Assembly: GCA_020631655.1 (NCBI GenBank)
Contig: JAHDGV010000003.1
Location: 1 to 39,508 of the forward strand
Direction of reading: 5' to 3'
Source: Chloroflexota bacterium
Lineage (GTDB): Bacteria; Chloroflexota; Anaerolineae; Promineifilales; Promineifilaceae
Length of the DNA stretch: 39,508 nucleotides
Below the pieces are notes generated by a model. That model did no database searches. It had not been told where the DNA came from and was given only the letters and a program-made list of their open reading frames with translations. Each line of letters starts with the position of its first letter. Positions within the stretch are counted from its first letter, which is position 1. Positions 24,711-31,861 of the stretch are shown in pieces. The position numbers were made by a program, and so were the translations under genes.

Positions 24711-25805
24711 CTACCCGCTTAAAAATGCTTCTAAATTGGCTTTGCTGATGCGGTAAGCCGATCCGATTTTGCGCGCTTTTAGCTCGCCAGATTCAATTAC
24801 GGCCATGATGTCGGCCTCTGCAACCTGCACGATCTCGGCCGCTTGTGCCGGGGTCATAACGGCCGGCATTTCGCCTGAGCCAGAGCCGCTGTCTGCCGCG
24901 GCTGACTCAGTTTGAGCACCCGCATTGGCGGCTGCCATTTGGGCCGCTTGCTGGTTGAGCATCTGCTGTTGTTGCTGTTGCATCATCTGCTGATTTTGCA
25001 GAGCGCCCATTCCCATCGCACCAATGCCTAGCCCGGCAAGGCCGTCACCACCGCCAGATTCACCGGCCGCGCGCAAGGCATCTGCCTGTTGCATTTGGGT
25101 GTAGCTGGTGCCGTAACCCATTTTGGTCACAACTTCAAGTGAGTTCGGGTGTAGTGCGATGCGAATATTAAAGTCAACCAGTGACAGGCCGATCGCATCA
25201 AATTCCGCTTGCAACATGCCAACCAATAAGTCGTTTAAATCTTTTGAAAAGGATTGGAGCTGAGCTGGCCCGAGGCTTTTCGCTTCGGCCAATTCGCTCA
25301 GTTTGTCCTGCATCATCACGCCCAACATCGGGTCGAGCCGATCTTTGAGTTGAGGCGAGCGGACGCTGTCACGGAACGCATCCATTGCGGTTAAAAAGCG
25401 CCAAGGATCGGTCACTTTCATGACGTAGGTGCCGTTCCCGACCATTGCACTTGCTCCGGGACCACGCCCAGCATGTTCAATCACAATCGGGTTTGCGGTT
25501 CCCCATTTCATCGTGATGTCGGTCGTTTTTACAAAGAAAACGTCGGCCGTAAATACATTTTTGCCGCTGAAAACCCCTTTAACCAAGCGATCTAGTAGGG
25601 GCAGATTTTCTGTGGTTAGCGTGTGGCGACCTTGATTCAATGTACCAAGCGATTCACCACCCCGCACAAACAGGGCCACTTCGCCCGGATTCACAATACA
25701 TTGCGAGCCCAGCCGGATATCGCCAGGGCCACCTTGTGGAACTTTTTGGACAACCTCGTCACGAAGCCATCTTTCAACCATTACGCGATCTAATATGCGT
25801 GCCAT
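24711..25805 (-). CDS. SPFH (band-7/YdjI-like) protein with C-terminal excisionase-type HTH
   Basis: Residues about 34-240 match the bacterial SPFH/YdjI-like fold (GSQCIVNPGEVALFVRGGESLG, HTLTTENLPLL, then VMKVTDPWRFL and IRIALHPNSLEVV). A low-complexity Gly/Met/Gln/Ala stretch (about 248-315, with QQMMQQQQQQML) links to a winged-helix domain at 317-363 (MTPAQAAEIVQVAEADIMAVIESGELKARKIGSAYRISKANLEAFL), typical of excisionase/MerR-like HTH_17. SPFH proteins oligomerise on membranes and respond to envelope stress. YdjI-type proteins usually end in a zinc ribbon or short peptide, so the DNA-binding-like end is notable. AAGGAG six bases before the ATG supports the start. Its likely partner is encoded 143 bases upstream. 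Confidence 0.8.
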   Translation of the reverse strand: MARILDRVMVERWLRDEVVQKVPQGGPGDIRLGSQCIVNPGEVALFVRGGESLGTLNQGRHTLTTENLPLLDRLVKGVFSGKNVFTADVFFVKTTDITMKWGTANPIVIEHAGRGPGASAMVGNGTYVMKVTDPWRFLTAMDAFRDSVRSPQLKDRLDPMLGVMMQDKLSELAEAKSLGPAQLQSFSKDLNDLLVGMLQAEFDAIGLSLVDFNIRIALHPNSLEVVTKMGYGTSYTQMQQADALRAAGESGGGDGLAGLGIGAMGMGALQNQQMMQQQQQQMLNQQAAQMAAANAGAQTESAAADSGSGSGEMPAVMTPAQAAEIVQVAEADIMAVIESGELKARKIGSAYRISKANLEAFLSG

Positions 25806-25830
25806 AATGTCTCCTTTTTAAAAGCTTTTT

Positions 25831-25944
25831 GCTGTCAGCTTTTGGCTTTTAGCTAATTTCTTAAATCCTGAGTCTCTTTTGACCGGCAAAAAATCTACAT
25901 GCCATCAGACCCGCGCTAATAGCTAATAGCCAACGGCTAAGAGC
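25831..25944. repeat. Inverted-repeat element between the SPFH gene and its partner
   Basis: Two 25-base arms (25831-25855 and 25920-25944) built on TAGCTAAWAGCCAA are inverted copies with 20 of 25 matches and enclose 64 bases. The element fills most of this gap and looks like a REP or MITE-type insertion. Confidence 0.5.
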
Positions 25945-25948
25945 AAAC

Positions 25949-26497
25949 TTACGCCATCCCTTTAATTATTTCGTTGCGAGATGCAAATTCACTGTTTGCA
26001 TCTTTTAGTACAGAATCTAATTCGCGAATTGTGGCCGCGATATGGGTCCGTTCGTCAACGGCCTGTTGAAGCGCTTTAACTTGATCGTTTGCTTCATCGA
26101 CGTACGCTAGCATCGCCCCGTCAAAAATATAGACTCGATCTAGATCGCTCTCGTTGATTTGATTGGCATCAAAAAAGCTTGAATAGCCGCTGGGTGCATC
26201 TTTGATTTTGCCGATCAAGCCCATGAGTCTGTTATCAACCCGGCCGATTGGTTCAGCGTGGTCAATGGCCAAGACAATATCGGCCGAAAGCGTTTCAGAT
26301 ATGCCGCCAAGGGCCAATCGAACCTCATCGAGTTTGTTTGCGAGCGCCTCGCGTAGCTCACGATCCGACTCACGCCGTTCTTTTTTGTCTAAATATCCAG
26401 AAAATCCGGGAATCTTGCGCATGAGCCGCTCTAATCGACCCAAAACCCCCTCGTTTGTCTCTTTTCCTGCGGGCTCAGTCCCAAGTGTTTCGTCCAT
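25949..26497 (-). CDS. Helical partner protein of SPFH module, unknown function
   Basis: This is a 182-residue soluble, acidic, mostly helical protein. It has a marked motif after a short linker, IPGFSGYLDKKERRESDRELREALANKLDEVR (about 34-65), then GYSSFFDANQINESDLDRVYIFD (about 105-127) and a C-terminal coiled coil (about 133-170). The 'PGFxGYxxKExRRExDxxLRE' pattern recalls unnamed proteins that I associate with bacterial SPFH/YdjI loci. I know no biochemical role. It is transcribed in the same direction as the SPFH gene, 143 bases upstream of it, across a palindromic element. Coupling to SPFH is inferred from context. Confidence 0.6.
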   Translation of the reverse strand: MDETLGTEPAGKETNEGVLGRLERLMRKIPGFSGYLDKKERRESDRELREALANKLDEVRLALGGISETLSADIVLAIDHAEPIGRVDNRLMGLIGKIKDAPSGYSSFFDANQINESDLDRVYIFDGAMLAYVDEANDQVKALQQAVDERTHIAATIRELDSVLKDANSEFASRNEIIKGMA

Positions 26498-26588
26498 TTT
26501 TTACTCGCTTCCCCATGTCTATTTGGGGATAAGGCTTCTCTTTTGAAATTGATTATATTTGATGTTCCGATTGTGTACCAGATCAACT

Positions 26589-26629
26589 TAGGAGCGTGAT
26601 TTTTATACTCCACTAAATCACCGCTCCTA
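26589..26629. repeat. Small palindrome TAGGAGCG/CGCTCCTA
   Basis: TAGGAGCGTGATTT (26589-26602) and AAATCACCGCTCCTA (26615-26629) pair with one bulged base. TAGGAGCGGTGATTT-type palindromes are common extragenic repeats in environmental bacteria. It lies between the SPFH partner gene and the lipoprotein's terminator-like stem. Confidence 0.45.
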
Positions 26630-26633
26630 CCCA

Positions 26634-26693
26634 ACTGAAGGTTAAAGCACAGAAAGTCAATTCACAAAATGTGGAATTTATTTAACCTTCAGT
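26634..26693 (-). terminator. Long-loop stem after the second substrate-binding protein gene
   Basis: ACTGAAGGTTAAA and TTTAACCTTCAGT form a perfect 13-bp stem around a 34-base loop, which has its own ATTCAC/GTGGAAT inner pairing. It begins 12 bases after the stop. There is no long T run on the minus strand, so it may be a processing or protective structure and not a terminator. Confidence 0.5.
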
Positions 26694-26705
26694 CCTTGAA
26701 CGTTG

Positions 26706-27518
26706 TTATGACCCGATCCATGCGTCGATGATGTCTTGCAATTCACCCGAGAAGCTGAGTGTTTCAATGATTTGATTAATCTCACTTAGCAATTCATCGT
26801 CATCTTTACGCACAACAATTGCGTACGGTTCTACCGTAATCGGTTCAGCCACCAGAGATAGCCTCGAATGGCTTTGCATGTAGAGTCGGGCGTTGACTTG
26901 ATCGATCAAAGCTCCGGCCGTCTCTTGTTGCAGAACCGTCCACATCGCATCGTCCGGAGTGGGCAAGGTTTTGATGGAGAGATCTCGCACACGATTTTGG
27001 GCGCTGATCGCCGCCACATGCCCTGCCGATCCGGTCTCTACACTAACCGTTTTTCCCTCAAAGTCGGTCAACGAATTAACACCGGTCGTCTCTTCATGCA
27101 CAACTAAAAATTGGCCCGCATTGAAATACGGCTCTGAATAAGCAAAGTCTTTGGTTTTAGTTTCGTCGATGATCAGGGCCGAGATGAGGATGTCACACTG
27201 GTCGATTAACAGGGCGTCGTACAACCCATCGTACCCAAACAGTACAAACTCAACGGAGACTCCTAGTTCCCGGCCGATGGCGTTTGCCAGATCGATGTCG
27301 ATGCCGTGTAACCCACCATCGCCGTTTTCAAACGGTGGAAACGTGGGATCAAGCCCCACACGAATAACCCCATCTGCCCGAATGCGCTCCAGTGTTTGTG
27401 AGCGGTTGCCACAGCCGGAAAAGAGTAGGAAGAAAGAAGTAATAAGTATGAAGTAGCAGGCGCGCCATTTTGGACTTCTTACTTCATACTTTCTACTTAT
27501 CACTTTGTCACTCGCCAC
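26706..27518 (-). CDS. Second amino-acid-type substrate-binding lipoprotein
   Basis: The family-3 solute-binding fold is clear: GVIRVGLDPTFPPFENGDGGLHGIDIDLANAIGRELGVSVEFV, then LIDQCDILISALIIDETK and GKTVSVETGSAGHVAA. I place the start at the GTG at 27518, which has AGGAGG six bases upstream; the track's TTG has the same AGGAGG with no spacer. The signal ends in the lipobox LFSGC. Unusually, the sequence for the signal peptide is an inverted repeat (27437-27498). The gene overlaps the glycosidase stop by 11 bases and is translated in the same operon. No permease or ATPase lies beside it, so it may feed a transporter encoded elsewhere or act as a sensor. Confidence 0.85.
   Translation of the reverse strand: MASDKVISRKYEVRSPKWRACYFILITSFFLLFSGCGNRSQTLERIRADGVIRVGLDPTFPPFENGDGGLHGIDIDLANAIGRELGVSVEFVLFGYDGLYDALLIDQCDILISALIIDETKTKDFAYSEPYFNAGQFLVVHEETTGVNSLTDFEGKTVSVETGSAGHVAAISAQNRVRDLSIKTLPTPDDAMWTVLQQETAGALIDQVNARLYMQSHSRLSLVAEPITVEPYAIVVRKDDDELLSEINQIIETLSFSGELQDIIDAWIGS
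27437..27498. repeat. Inverted repeat inside the signal-peptide coding region
   Basis: AAGTAATAAGTATGAAGTA (27437-27455) and the complement of 27480-27498 (AAGTAGAAAGTATGAAGTA) match at 17 of 19 bases. The arms encode SRKYEV and YFILIT of the lipoprotein signal peptide. AAGTATGAAGTAAGAAGT-like strings are otherwise typical of intergenic repeats. Confidence 0.65.
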
Positions 27519-28584
27519 TGGCAACCTCCTGCAAAGCTGAGTAAATCGGTTTTTGAATAAACTCAGGGGTCACGAGTGAATAGGCATCCATATAACTTTT
27601 AGTCGGAGCTGGAGTCCTAAACATCCAGATGGCGGCCGTTTCAACCCACGGGGTCTGCTCCGCTACATGTTGGATGGCGTTTGTCGTGTAGTCAATCCGC
27701 TGTCCCGGCCGAACAGCCCGTGTCCAGCGGGGATGATCGTTCCAGCCGGTTTCAGTAATGTACACAGGGACTTCGTGATCATAAGCCAGCATAATGTCCC
27801 GATAAAGCTCGTAGCGTCTAAAGTTGAGCAATTCTGGATCCGGCGGCGTTTCAGGGGGGAACTGGAATCCATAAGTATGGACGGCTAAGCCGTCCAAGTG
27901 CTCGGCCACCCCGGCCGCATACATCTGCTCTAAGTAGATGAGGTCGTTTAATCCCCACGGAGACCCTTCTGGCTCAAGCGTTGGGGCTAGCGCACCGCCG
28001 AGAATCAACACGTCTGGGCTAACTTGTTTTACAGCCTGCGATGTTTCAGCGATTAGTTCCACGTAATCGGCCGCCGTTGTCGGCTGATATCCCCATTCAA
28101 AAGCCAGATTTGGCTCGTTCCAGACAATGATTGCGTGTAATTTCCCCTCGTATCTCTGGGCAAATTCGGCCGTGAATGCGGCAAAATCTGCATAGCTTTC
28201 TGGGCCAAGATAGTTAAGCGTCGTTTCTTCCGGCCGGGCCCATTCCGGCGTCAGGCCGATTCGGGCAATCACCCGCAACCCTTGGGCGTGCGCATGCTCC
28301 ATCACCAAATCAGGATGTTGCCACGCGATGCCACCACTTTCATCTTGGTAATAGGCCCATGGAAAAAACTCAACGATGGTGGTTGCTCCCATCTCTCGCA
28401 CCATTTCAAGCGAGCGTTTGATTTTCCACTCTTCTACTTCATCGGTGAGTCGGGTGTGGACGCCCAAGACGGGGAGCTCGCTTTCCACAGTTTGCTCCGG
28501 CCCCAGCACAACTAAATCAGGGGCCGGTTTTAGCGCCAGCAGGATGAGGAACATACCGGTCCACCGTATAACTTTACTCATCAT
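27508..28584 (-). CDS. Clan GH-A glycoside hydrolase, membrane-anchored or secreted
   Basis: This is a TIM-barrel glycosidase of clan GH-A (GH39/GH5-like). The acid/base glutamate is in IIVWNEPN and the nucleophile in YITETGWN (ORF-track residues 176 and 297). Other barrel features are TIVEFFPWAYYQ, RVIARIGLTPEWA and LAVHTYGF. I prefer the ATG at 28584 (MMSKVIRW), 4 bases after the upstream stop, which gives 358 residues. The track's start lies inside the previous gene. The N-terminus has one hydrophobic helix (GMFLILLALKPAPDLVVLG), a signal peptide or anchor. It lies between an unknown gene and a substrate-binding lipoprotein, in one operon. The target glycan is unknown. Confidence 0.8.
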   Translation of the reverse strand: MMSKVIRWTGMFLILLALKPAPDLVVLGPEQTVESELPVLGVHTRLTDEVEEWKIKRSLEMVREMGATTIVEFFPWAYYQDESGGIAWQHPDLVMEHAHAQGLRVIARIGLTPEWARPEETTLNYLGPESYADFAAFTAEFAQRYEGKLHAIIVWNEPNLAFEWGYQPTTAADYVELIAETSQAVKQVSPDVLILGGALAPTLEPEGSPWGLNDLIYLEQMYAAGVAEHLDGLAVHTYGFQFPPETPPDPELLNFRRYELYRDIMLAYDHEVPVYITETGWNDHPRWTRAVRPGQRIDYTTNAIQHVAEQTPWVETAAIWMFRTPAPTKSYMDAYSLVTPEFIQKPIYSALQEVASGE

Positions 28585-28588
28585 CGAA

Positions 28589-29737
28589 TTAGTTTTGGCT
28601 TGCTCGGCTATGTGCAAAGTAGAAGTCGCCCCACCAATCAAACAAATCGATGATGATCTTGAGCCGATCTTCGATAGGTAATGCCTTGTCTGGCAGATTG
28701 CTTTCAGGCTTTCCTTTTGGAAGGATGTTCAACCCGCCTAAGATCTCGTTTTGCAGACGGATATTGAGCAGTTGATTTTGAAGATCATGGATTAATAAAC
28801 GGTCTTTTGATGGATCGGGCAAGTCACGAAATAGACTGCGGCCGATCCATTCGATTTGTAGCCGAGCCGAATTTTCGGCCGCATTTGTTAGCAATTCGCG
28901 CTGACTAAAACTGAGACTGTCCAATAACCTCTCACCCCAAATATGGTGATACCTGCGCAACCTCACGTCCAAGCCGCCATATTGCTGAGCCACCGTTAAC
29001 AACTGTTCCGGGGTGCAGACCTCTGCTCCGGTGGCTTCGAACTGCTCAGCGTAACTGTTGAAAGCTTCATGATTCCAGTTGCTTAGGGTTTCAGCTGGCT
29101 CATGGGTAACCAAAACGATGTGGCTTAATTTTCGATAAATTGCAACGGGGGCTGGAAAATTAAATGGGGGGATTTCTGATTTTTCAGTGTCCGCACCTAA
29201 CGAACCAAATGTTTGTGAGGCCAGTGACTGCGCATAAATTTTGATCGGATCATCAGAAGTGTCTTTCAGTTGGGAGCCGGTTAGAGCATTTAGTCGGTCT
29301 AATTGACGAGGGGGTTTGAGTAAGTCGGTTGATATTTGAATCAACTGCTGACCCATCCACCCGTTTAAACTGCGTTGCTCACCTGCAGAGCGAATCATGC
29401 CCAACCAGCCAAGTCGAGACTGCCAGCCGTAACTCTCGATTCGCTCGGCTAATTCGGGATGAAGCATAAAAAAGCGAGCTGCACTTTTTTGATTCAGAAT
29501 AGTGAGTGTCGACTCGCTTGTGGCTAAATCTTGCTCTTGTCGAAAGGTGGCGATTTCATTTCTGATTGACTGAATATCAAATTGATCTGAAACAACCGCT
29601 GTAAAATGGTGCTGCTTACTTTCAGTCTGGGATGGGATATCAAGGGTTCCATGCCAAGCTAAACCAAACAGATAGTCGGCCGCGCATAATCTGGTTAAAA
29701 AGTCATGGAAAACTTGAGGCTTGGCATCAGAAAGCAT
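28589..29737 (-). CDS. Unknown protein, first gene of glycosidase operon
   Basis: This is a 382-residue soluble protein with no signal peptide or membrane segment. The N-terminal ~110 residues (FLTRLCAADYLFGLAWHGTL then QFDIQSIRNEIATF) are mixed alpha/beta. The centre has a loop rich in Asp/Ser, and residues about 310-380 are helical (HDLQNQLLNIRLQNEIL and RLKIIIDLFDWWGDFYF). I recognise no family and see no catalytic motif. It starts an operon with the GH-A hydrolase (4-base gap) and the lipoprotein. TATACT on the minus strand lies 9 bases before the ATG but has no good -35. The coding pattern, including CGGCCG words, looks like that of its neighbours. Confidence 0.65.
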   Translation of the reverse strand: MLSDAKPQVFHDFLTRLCAADYLFGLAWHGTLDIPSQTESKQHHFTAVVSDQFDIQSIRNEIATFRQEQDLATSESTLTILNQKSAARFFMLHPELAERIESYGWQSRLGWLGMIRSAGEQRSLNGWMGQQLIQISTDLLKPPRQLDRLNALTGSQLKDTSDDPIKIYAQSLASQTFGSLGADTEKSEIPPFNFPAPVAIYRKLSHIVLVTHEPAETLSNWNHEAFNSYAEQFEATGAEVCTPEQLLTVAQQYGGLDVRLRRYHHIWGERLLDSLSFSQRELLTNAAENSARLQIEWIGRSLFRDLPDPSKDRLLIHDLQNQLLNIRLQNEILGGLNILPKGKPESNLPDKALPIEDRLKIIIDLFDWWGDFYFAHSRASQN

Positions 29738-29920
29738 TAATATGAGTATAGCGTTGGTTCTGCTCCGTTTCTACCCCATCGAAATGTGAATGAGTATACT
29801 ATTAGTGGATTCACACGATTTGACTGAGGCATCAGAGTTAAACCTGCTCGAATTCATCTAATTCACCACACTTAATAAATTTAAAAGATGGCATCTAGTT
29901 TGTAGTTGCCATTTTGTTTT

Positions 29921-30874
29921 ATGCGAGTACTAGTAACAGGTGCGGCCGGTTTTGCAGGCACACATTTAGTTAGACATTTGAATCAGCTTGGGCAAACGGT
30001 GTATGGGTTGGTCTTGCCGCACGAGTTTGATCCAGAAAAGGAATACATTTTTGAGCCTGTTCTGGGGAATTTACTTGATGCTGAATCGCTAGAGGCGGCC
30101 ATCAAAACCTCAAAAGCAGATGTGATTTACCATTTAGCAGGACAGGCCGATGTGGGGCTGTCGTGGCGTAAACCAGCAATGACCATCATGGTTAACACTG
30201 TGGGGACAGTCAATATTTTAGAGGCGGCCTTAGCAGGCAATGTTGAAACAATTGTGGCGGTGACAACGGCCGAACTTTATGGGCCGCAACCGCGTGAAAA
30301 AATGCCGATTAACGCTCGCAGTCGGCCGAATCCGTGGCATCCGTATGCGGTTAGTAAACTTGCGGCCGGTAGCCTGCTATCAATTTATCAGCGTCGCTAT
30401 ACAGACATGAAAATCATCGAGGCGCGGCCGTTTAACCATATAGGCCCGGGCCAAATGACCGGGTTTGTCGTGCCGGATTTTGCCAGCCAAATGGCCCAGA
30501 TTCGTGCGGAATTGATTCCGCCAAAATTGCTTGTGGGTAATTTAGATGCAGAACGAGATTTTACCGATGTGCGAGACGTGGTGCGTGCCTATGCGCTTTT
30601 GGCCGAAAAGGGGGTTCCGGGCGAAACCTATCACATCTGCTCAGGACAGCCGGTTGCAATTGCTACGATTCTTAATATTTTGGCTGAACTTGCTGAGGTA
30701 AATCTGGAAATTGAATATGATCCAGATCGGATGCGGCCGTCAGACACGCCGGTTTTGTACGGTTCTTTCCACAAGCTCCGCAAAGATACTGGCTGGTCCC
30801 CATCTATACATTTGCGCCAGTCACTGGCTGAAGTGCTGGCCGAGTGGGACGCAAAGGTTCAGGATGGCGCATAA
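29921..30874 (+). CDS. GDP-sugar 4-reductase/epimerase-like SDR (GDP-4-keto-6-deoxymannose reductase type)
   Basis: This extended short-chain dehydrogenase binds NAD(P) through VTGAAGFAGTHLV (5-17) and has the catalytic TTAELYG and YAVSK pair (around 115 and 140). RPFNHIGPGQMTGFVVPDFASQM is the motif shared by GDP-mannose dehydratases and GDP-6-deoxymannose reductases. The length of 317 residues fits a reductase that makes GDP-rhamnose, but a C4 epimerase or dehydratase is possible. The track begins at a TTG (29906), while the ATG at 29921 begins the Rossmann strand directly (MRVLVTGAAG), so I take that. A stem (ATGGCA/TGCCAT, 29888-29912) lies just before the start. tlyA overlaps its end by 11 bases. 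Confidence 0.8.
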   Translation: MRVLVTGAAGFAGTHLVRHLNQLGQTVYGLVLPHEFDPEKEYIFEPVLGNLLDAESLEAAIKTSKADVIYHLAGQADVGLSWRKPAMTIMVNTVGTVNILEAALAGNVETIVAVTTAELYGPQPREKMPINARSRPNPWHPYAVSKLAAGSLLSIYQRRYTDMKIIEARPFNHIGPGQMTGFVVPDFASQMAQIRAELIPPKLLVGNLDAERDFTDVRDVVRAYALLAEKGVPGETYHICSGQPVAIATILNILAELAEVNLEIEYDPDRMRPSDTPVLYGSFHKLRKDTGWSPSIHLRQSLAEVLAEWDAKVQDGA

Positions 30875-31676
30875 AAAACGGAAGCGGTTGGATGAGGCGA
30901 TGGCGGAGCGAGGGCTTGTAGAATCTGCAAAACAAGCGGCCGGATTTATCATGGCTCGCGAAGTAAAGGTCAACGGCAAAATCGTAGATCAGGCGGGGAC
31001 CGCAATTAAAGAGGGTGACGAAATATCGATGGTGACTACCATGCCGTGGGTCAGCCGAGGTGGGTACAAATTGGCCGGTGTTTTAGAGCCTTTTGGAATC
31101 GATCCATCCGGCCGTGTATGTGCAGATGTCGGGGCTTGCACTGGCGGCTTTACCGACGTTTTGTTACAGAATGGGGCGACAAAAGTTTATGCATTAGATG
31201 TTGGCTATGGATTGATCGATTGGAAACTGCGCCAAGACGAACGTGTGGTCGTCATGGAGCGGACAAATGTGCGGTACGTTGAGGCATTAGATGAGCCGGT
31301 CAGCCTTGTCGTAATCGATGTATCCTTTATTTCACTTAAAATTATTTTGCCTGCCATCCGAAAGTGGTTACATTCTACGCTTGAAACCAACGCTGAAGTT
31401 GTGGCTTTAATCAAACCACAATTCGAAGCGGCCCGCGATCAAGTGGGCAAAGGTGGTATTGTGCGGGATGATGCTGTGCGCGAAGAAATTGTGGTAGACG
31501 TGCTTGAATGGCTCCATGACAATAATTGGGTCATTCATAACTTGGCTCAATCTTCGATTAGAGGAACTGAAGGCAACATTGAATTTTTGGTTCATATCTC
31601 TCCCCTAAACACCGCTAGTGATAAAAACAAAACAATTAAAGATGCTCAACAGTGGTATCGTGACATAGATGGCTAA
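30864..31676 (+). CDS. tlyA: TlyA-family rRNA 2'-O-methyltransferase
   Basis: The track ORF starts 51 codons too early. The ATG at 30864 (MAHKKRKRLDEAM) overlaps the epimerase stop by 11 bases and begins an S4 RNA-binding domain (about 5-60, AGFIMAREVKVNGKIV). The methyltransferase part has WVSRGGYKLAGVLEPFGI (62-79), SAM motif I DVGACTGGFTDVLLQNGA, VVIDVSFISLKII and ALIKPQFE. The family modifies 16S and 23S rRNA cytidines, giving capreomycin sensitivity, and is also called hemolysin A. The product is 270 residues, normal for TlyA. No ribosome site is strong, so translational coupling to the upstream gene is likely. Confidence 0.9.
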   Translation: MAHKKRKRLDEAMAERGLVESAKQAAGFIMAREVKVNGKIVDQAGTAIKEGDEISMVTTMPWVSRGGYKLAGVLEPFGIDPSGRVCADVGACTGGFTDVLLQNGATKVYALDVGYGLIDWKLRQDERVVVMERTNVRYVEALDEPVSLVVIDVSFISLKIILPAIRKWLHSTLETNAEVVALIKPQFEAARDQVGKGGIVRDDAVREEIVVDVLEWLHDNNWVIHNLAQSSIRGTEGNIEFLVHISPLNTASDKNKTIKDAQQWYRDIDG

Positions 31677-31729
31677 AATCTAAGCAGATTTAAACGGCGA
31701 GATTCAACCAGCATCATGTATACTATTCA

Positions 31730-31754
31730 GGCGTCGTCATGGTATAATGACGCC
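31730..31754 (+). promoter_or_regulatory. Extended -10 promoter inside an inverted repeat, upstream of the histidine kinase
   Basis: TGGTATAAT (31740-31748) is an extended -10 element. It is embedded in two 10-base arms, GGCGTCGTCA (31730-31739) and TAATGACGCC (31745-31754), matching at 8 of 10. No good -35 is seen, which is normal for extended -10 promoters. The palindrome may be an operator. A 113-base leader follows. Confidence 0.5.
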
Positions 31755-31861
31755 AAGGGCCGTTTGTGAAAAGCTATTACCGGGAAAGTTTATGCACTTG
31801 AGGGTAAAAGTATATACGGGTAGGACTACGACGATAAGCCCGTTCCGACTATTGAATAACC
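31755..31861 (+). other. Leader of the histidine kinase gene with two possible stems
   Basis: TTACC pairs with GGTAA across about 20 bases, and ACGGG with CCCGT across about 18 bases, giving two tandem hairpins between the promoter and the ATG at 31862. It does not match the c-di-GMP, TPP or SAM riboswitch patterns I know. A structured leader is plausible, but no ligand can be named. Confidence 0.3.

Noticed and set aside
24950-25000. Q-rich run in the SPFH protein as a trinucleotide-repeat expansion site
   Set aside because: The codons are mixed and interrupted by Met. It is a normal low-complexity linker.
24711-26497. Phage-defence island around the SPFH module and nucleases
   Set aside because: The nucleases are exported, and no restriction, toxin or helicase genes are present. 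There is no support for defence.
30711-30863. N-terminal 51 codons of the track ORF that contains tlyA
   Set aside because: They run inside the epimerase gene in another frame and have no TlyA similarity. The ATG at 30864 starts the S4 domain.
31755-31861. c-di-GMP (GEMM) riboswitch before the kinase
   Set aside because: The leader has GGACTACGACGATAAGCC, which recalls GGGACGCAAAGCC, but the conserved tetraloop-receptor parts are missing.
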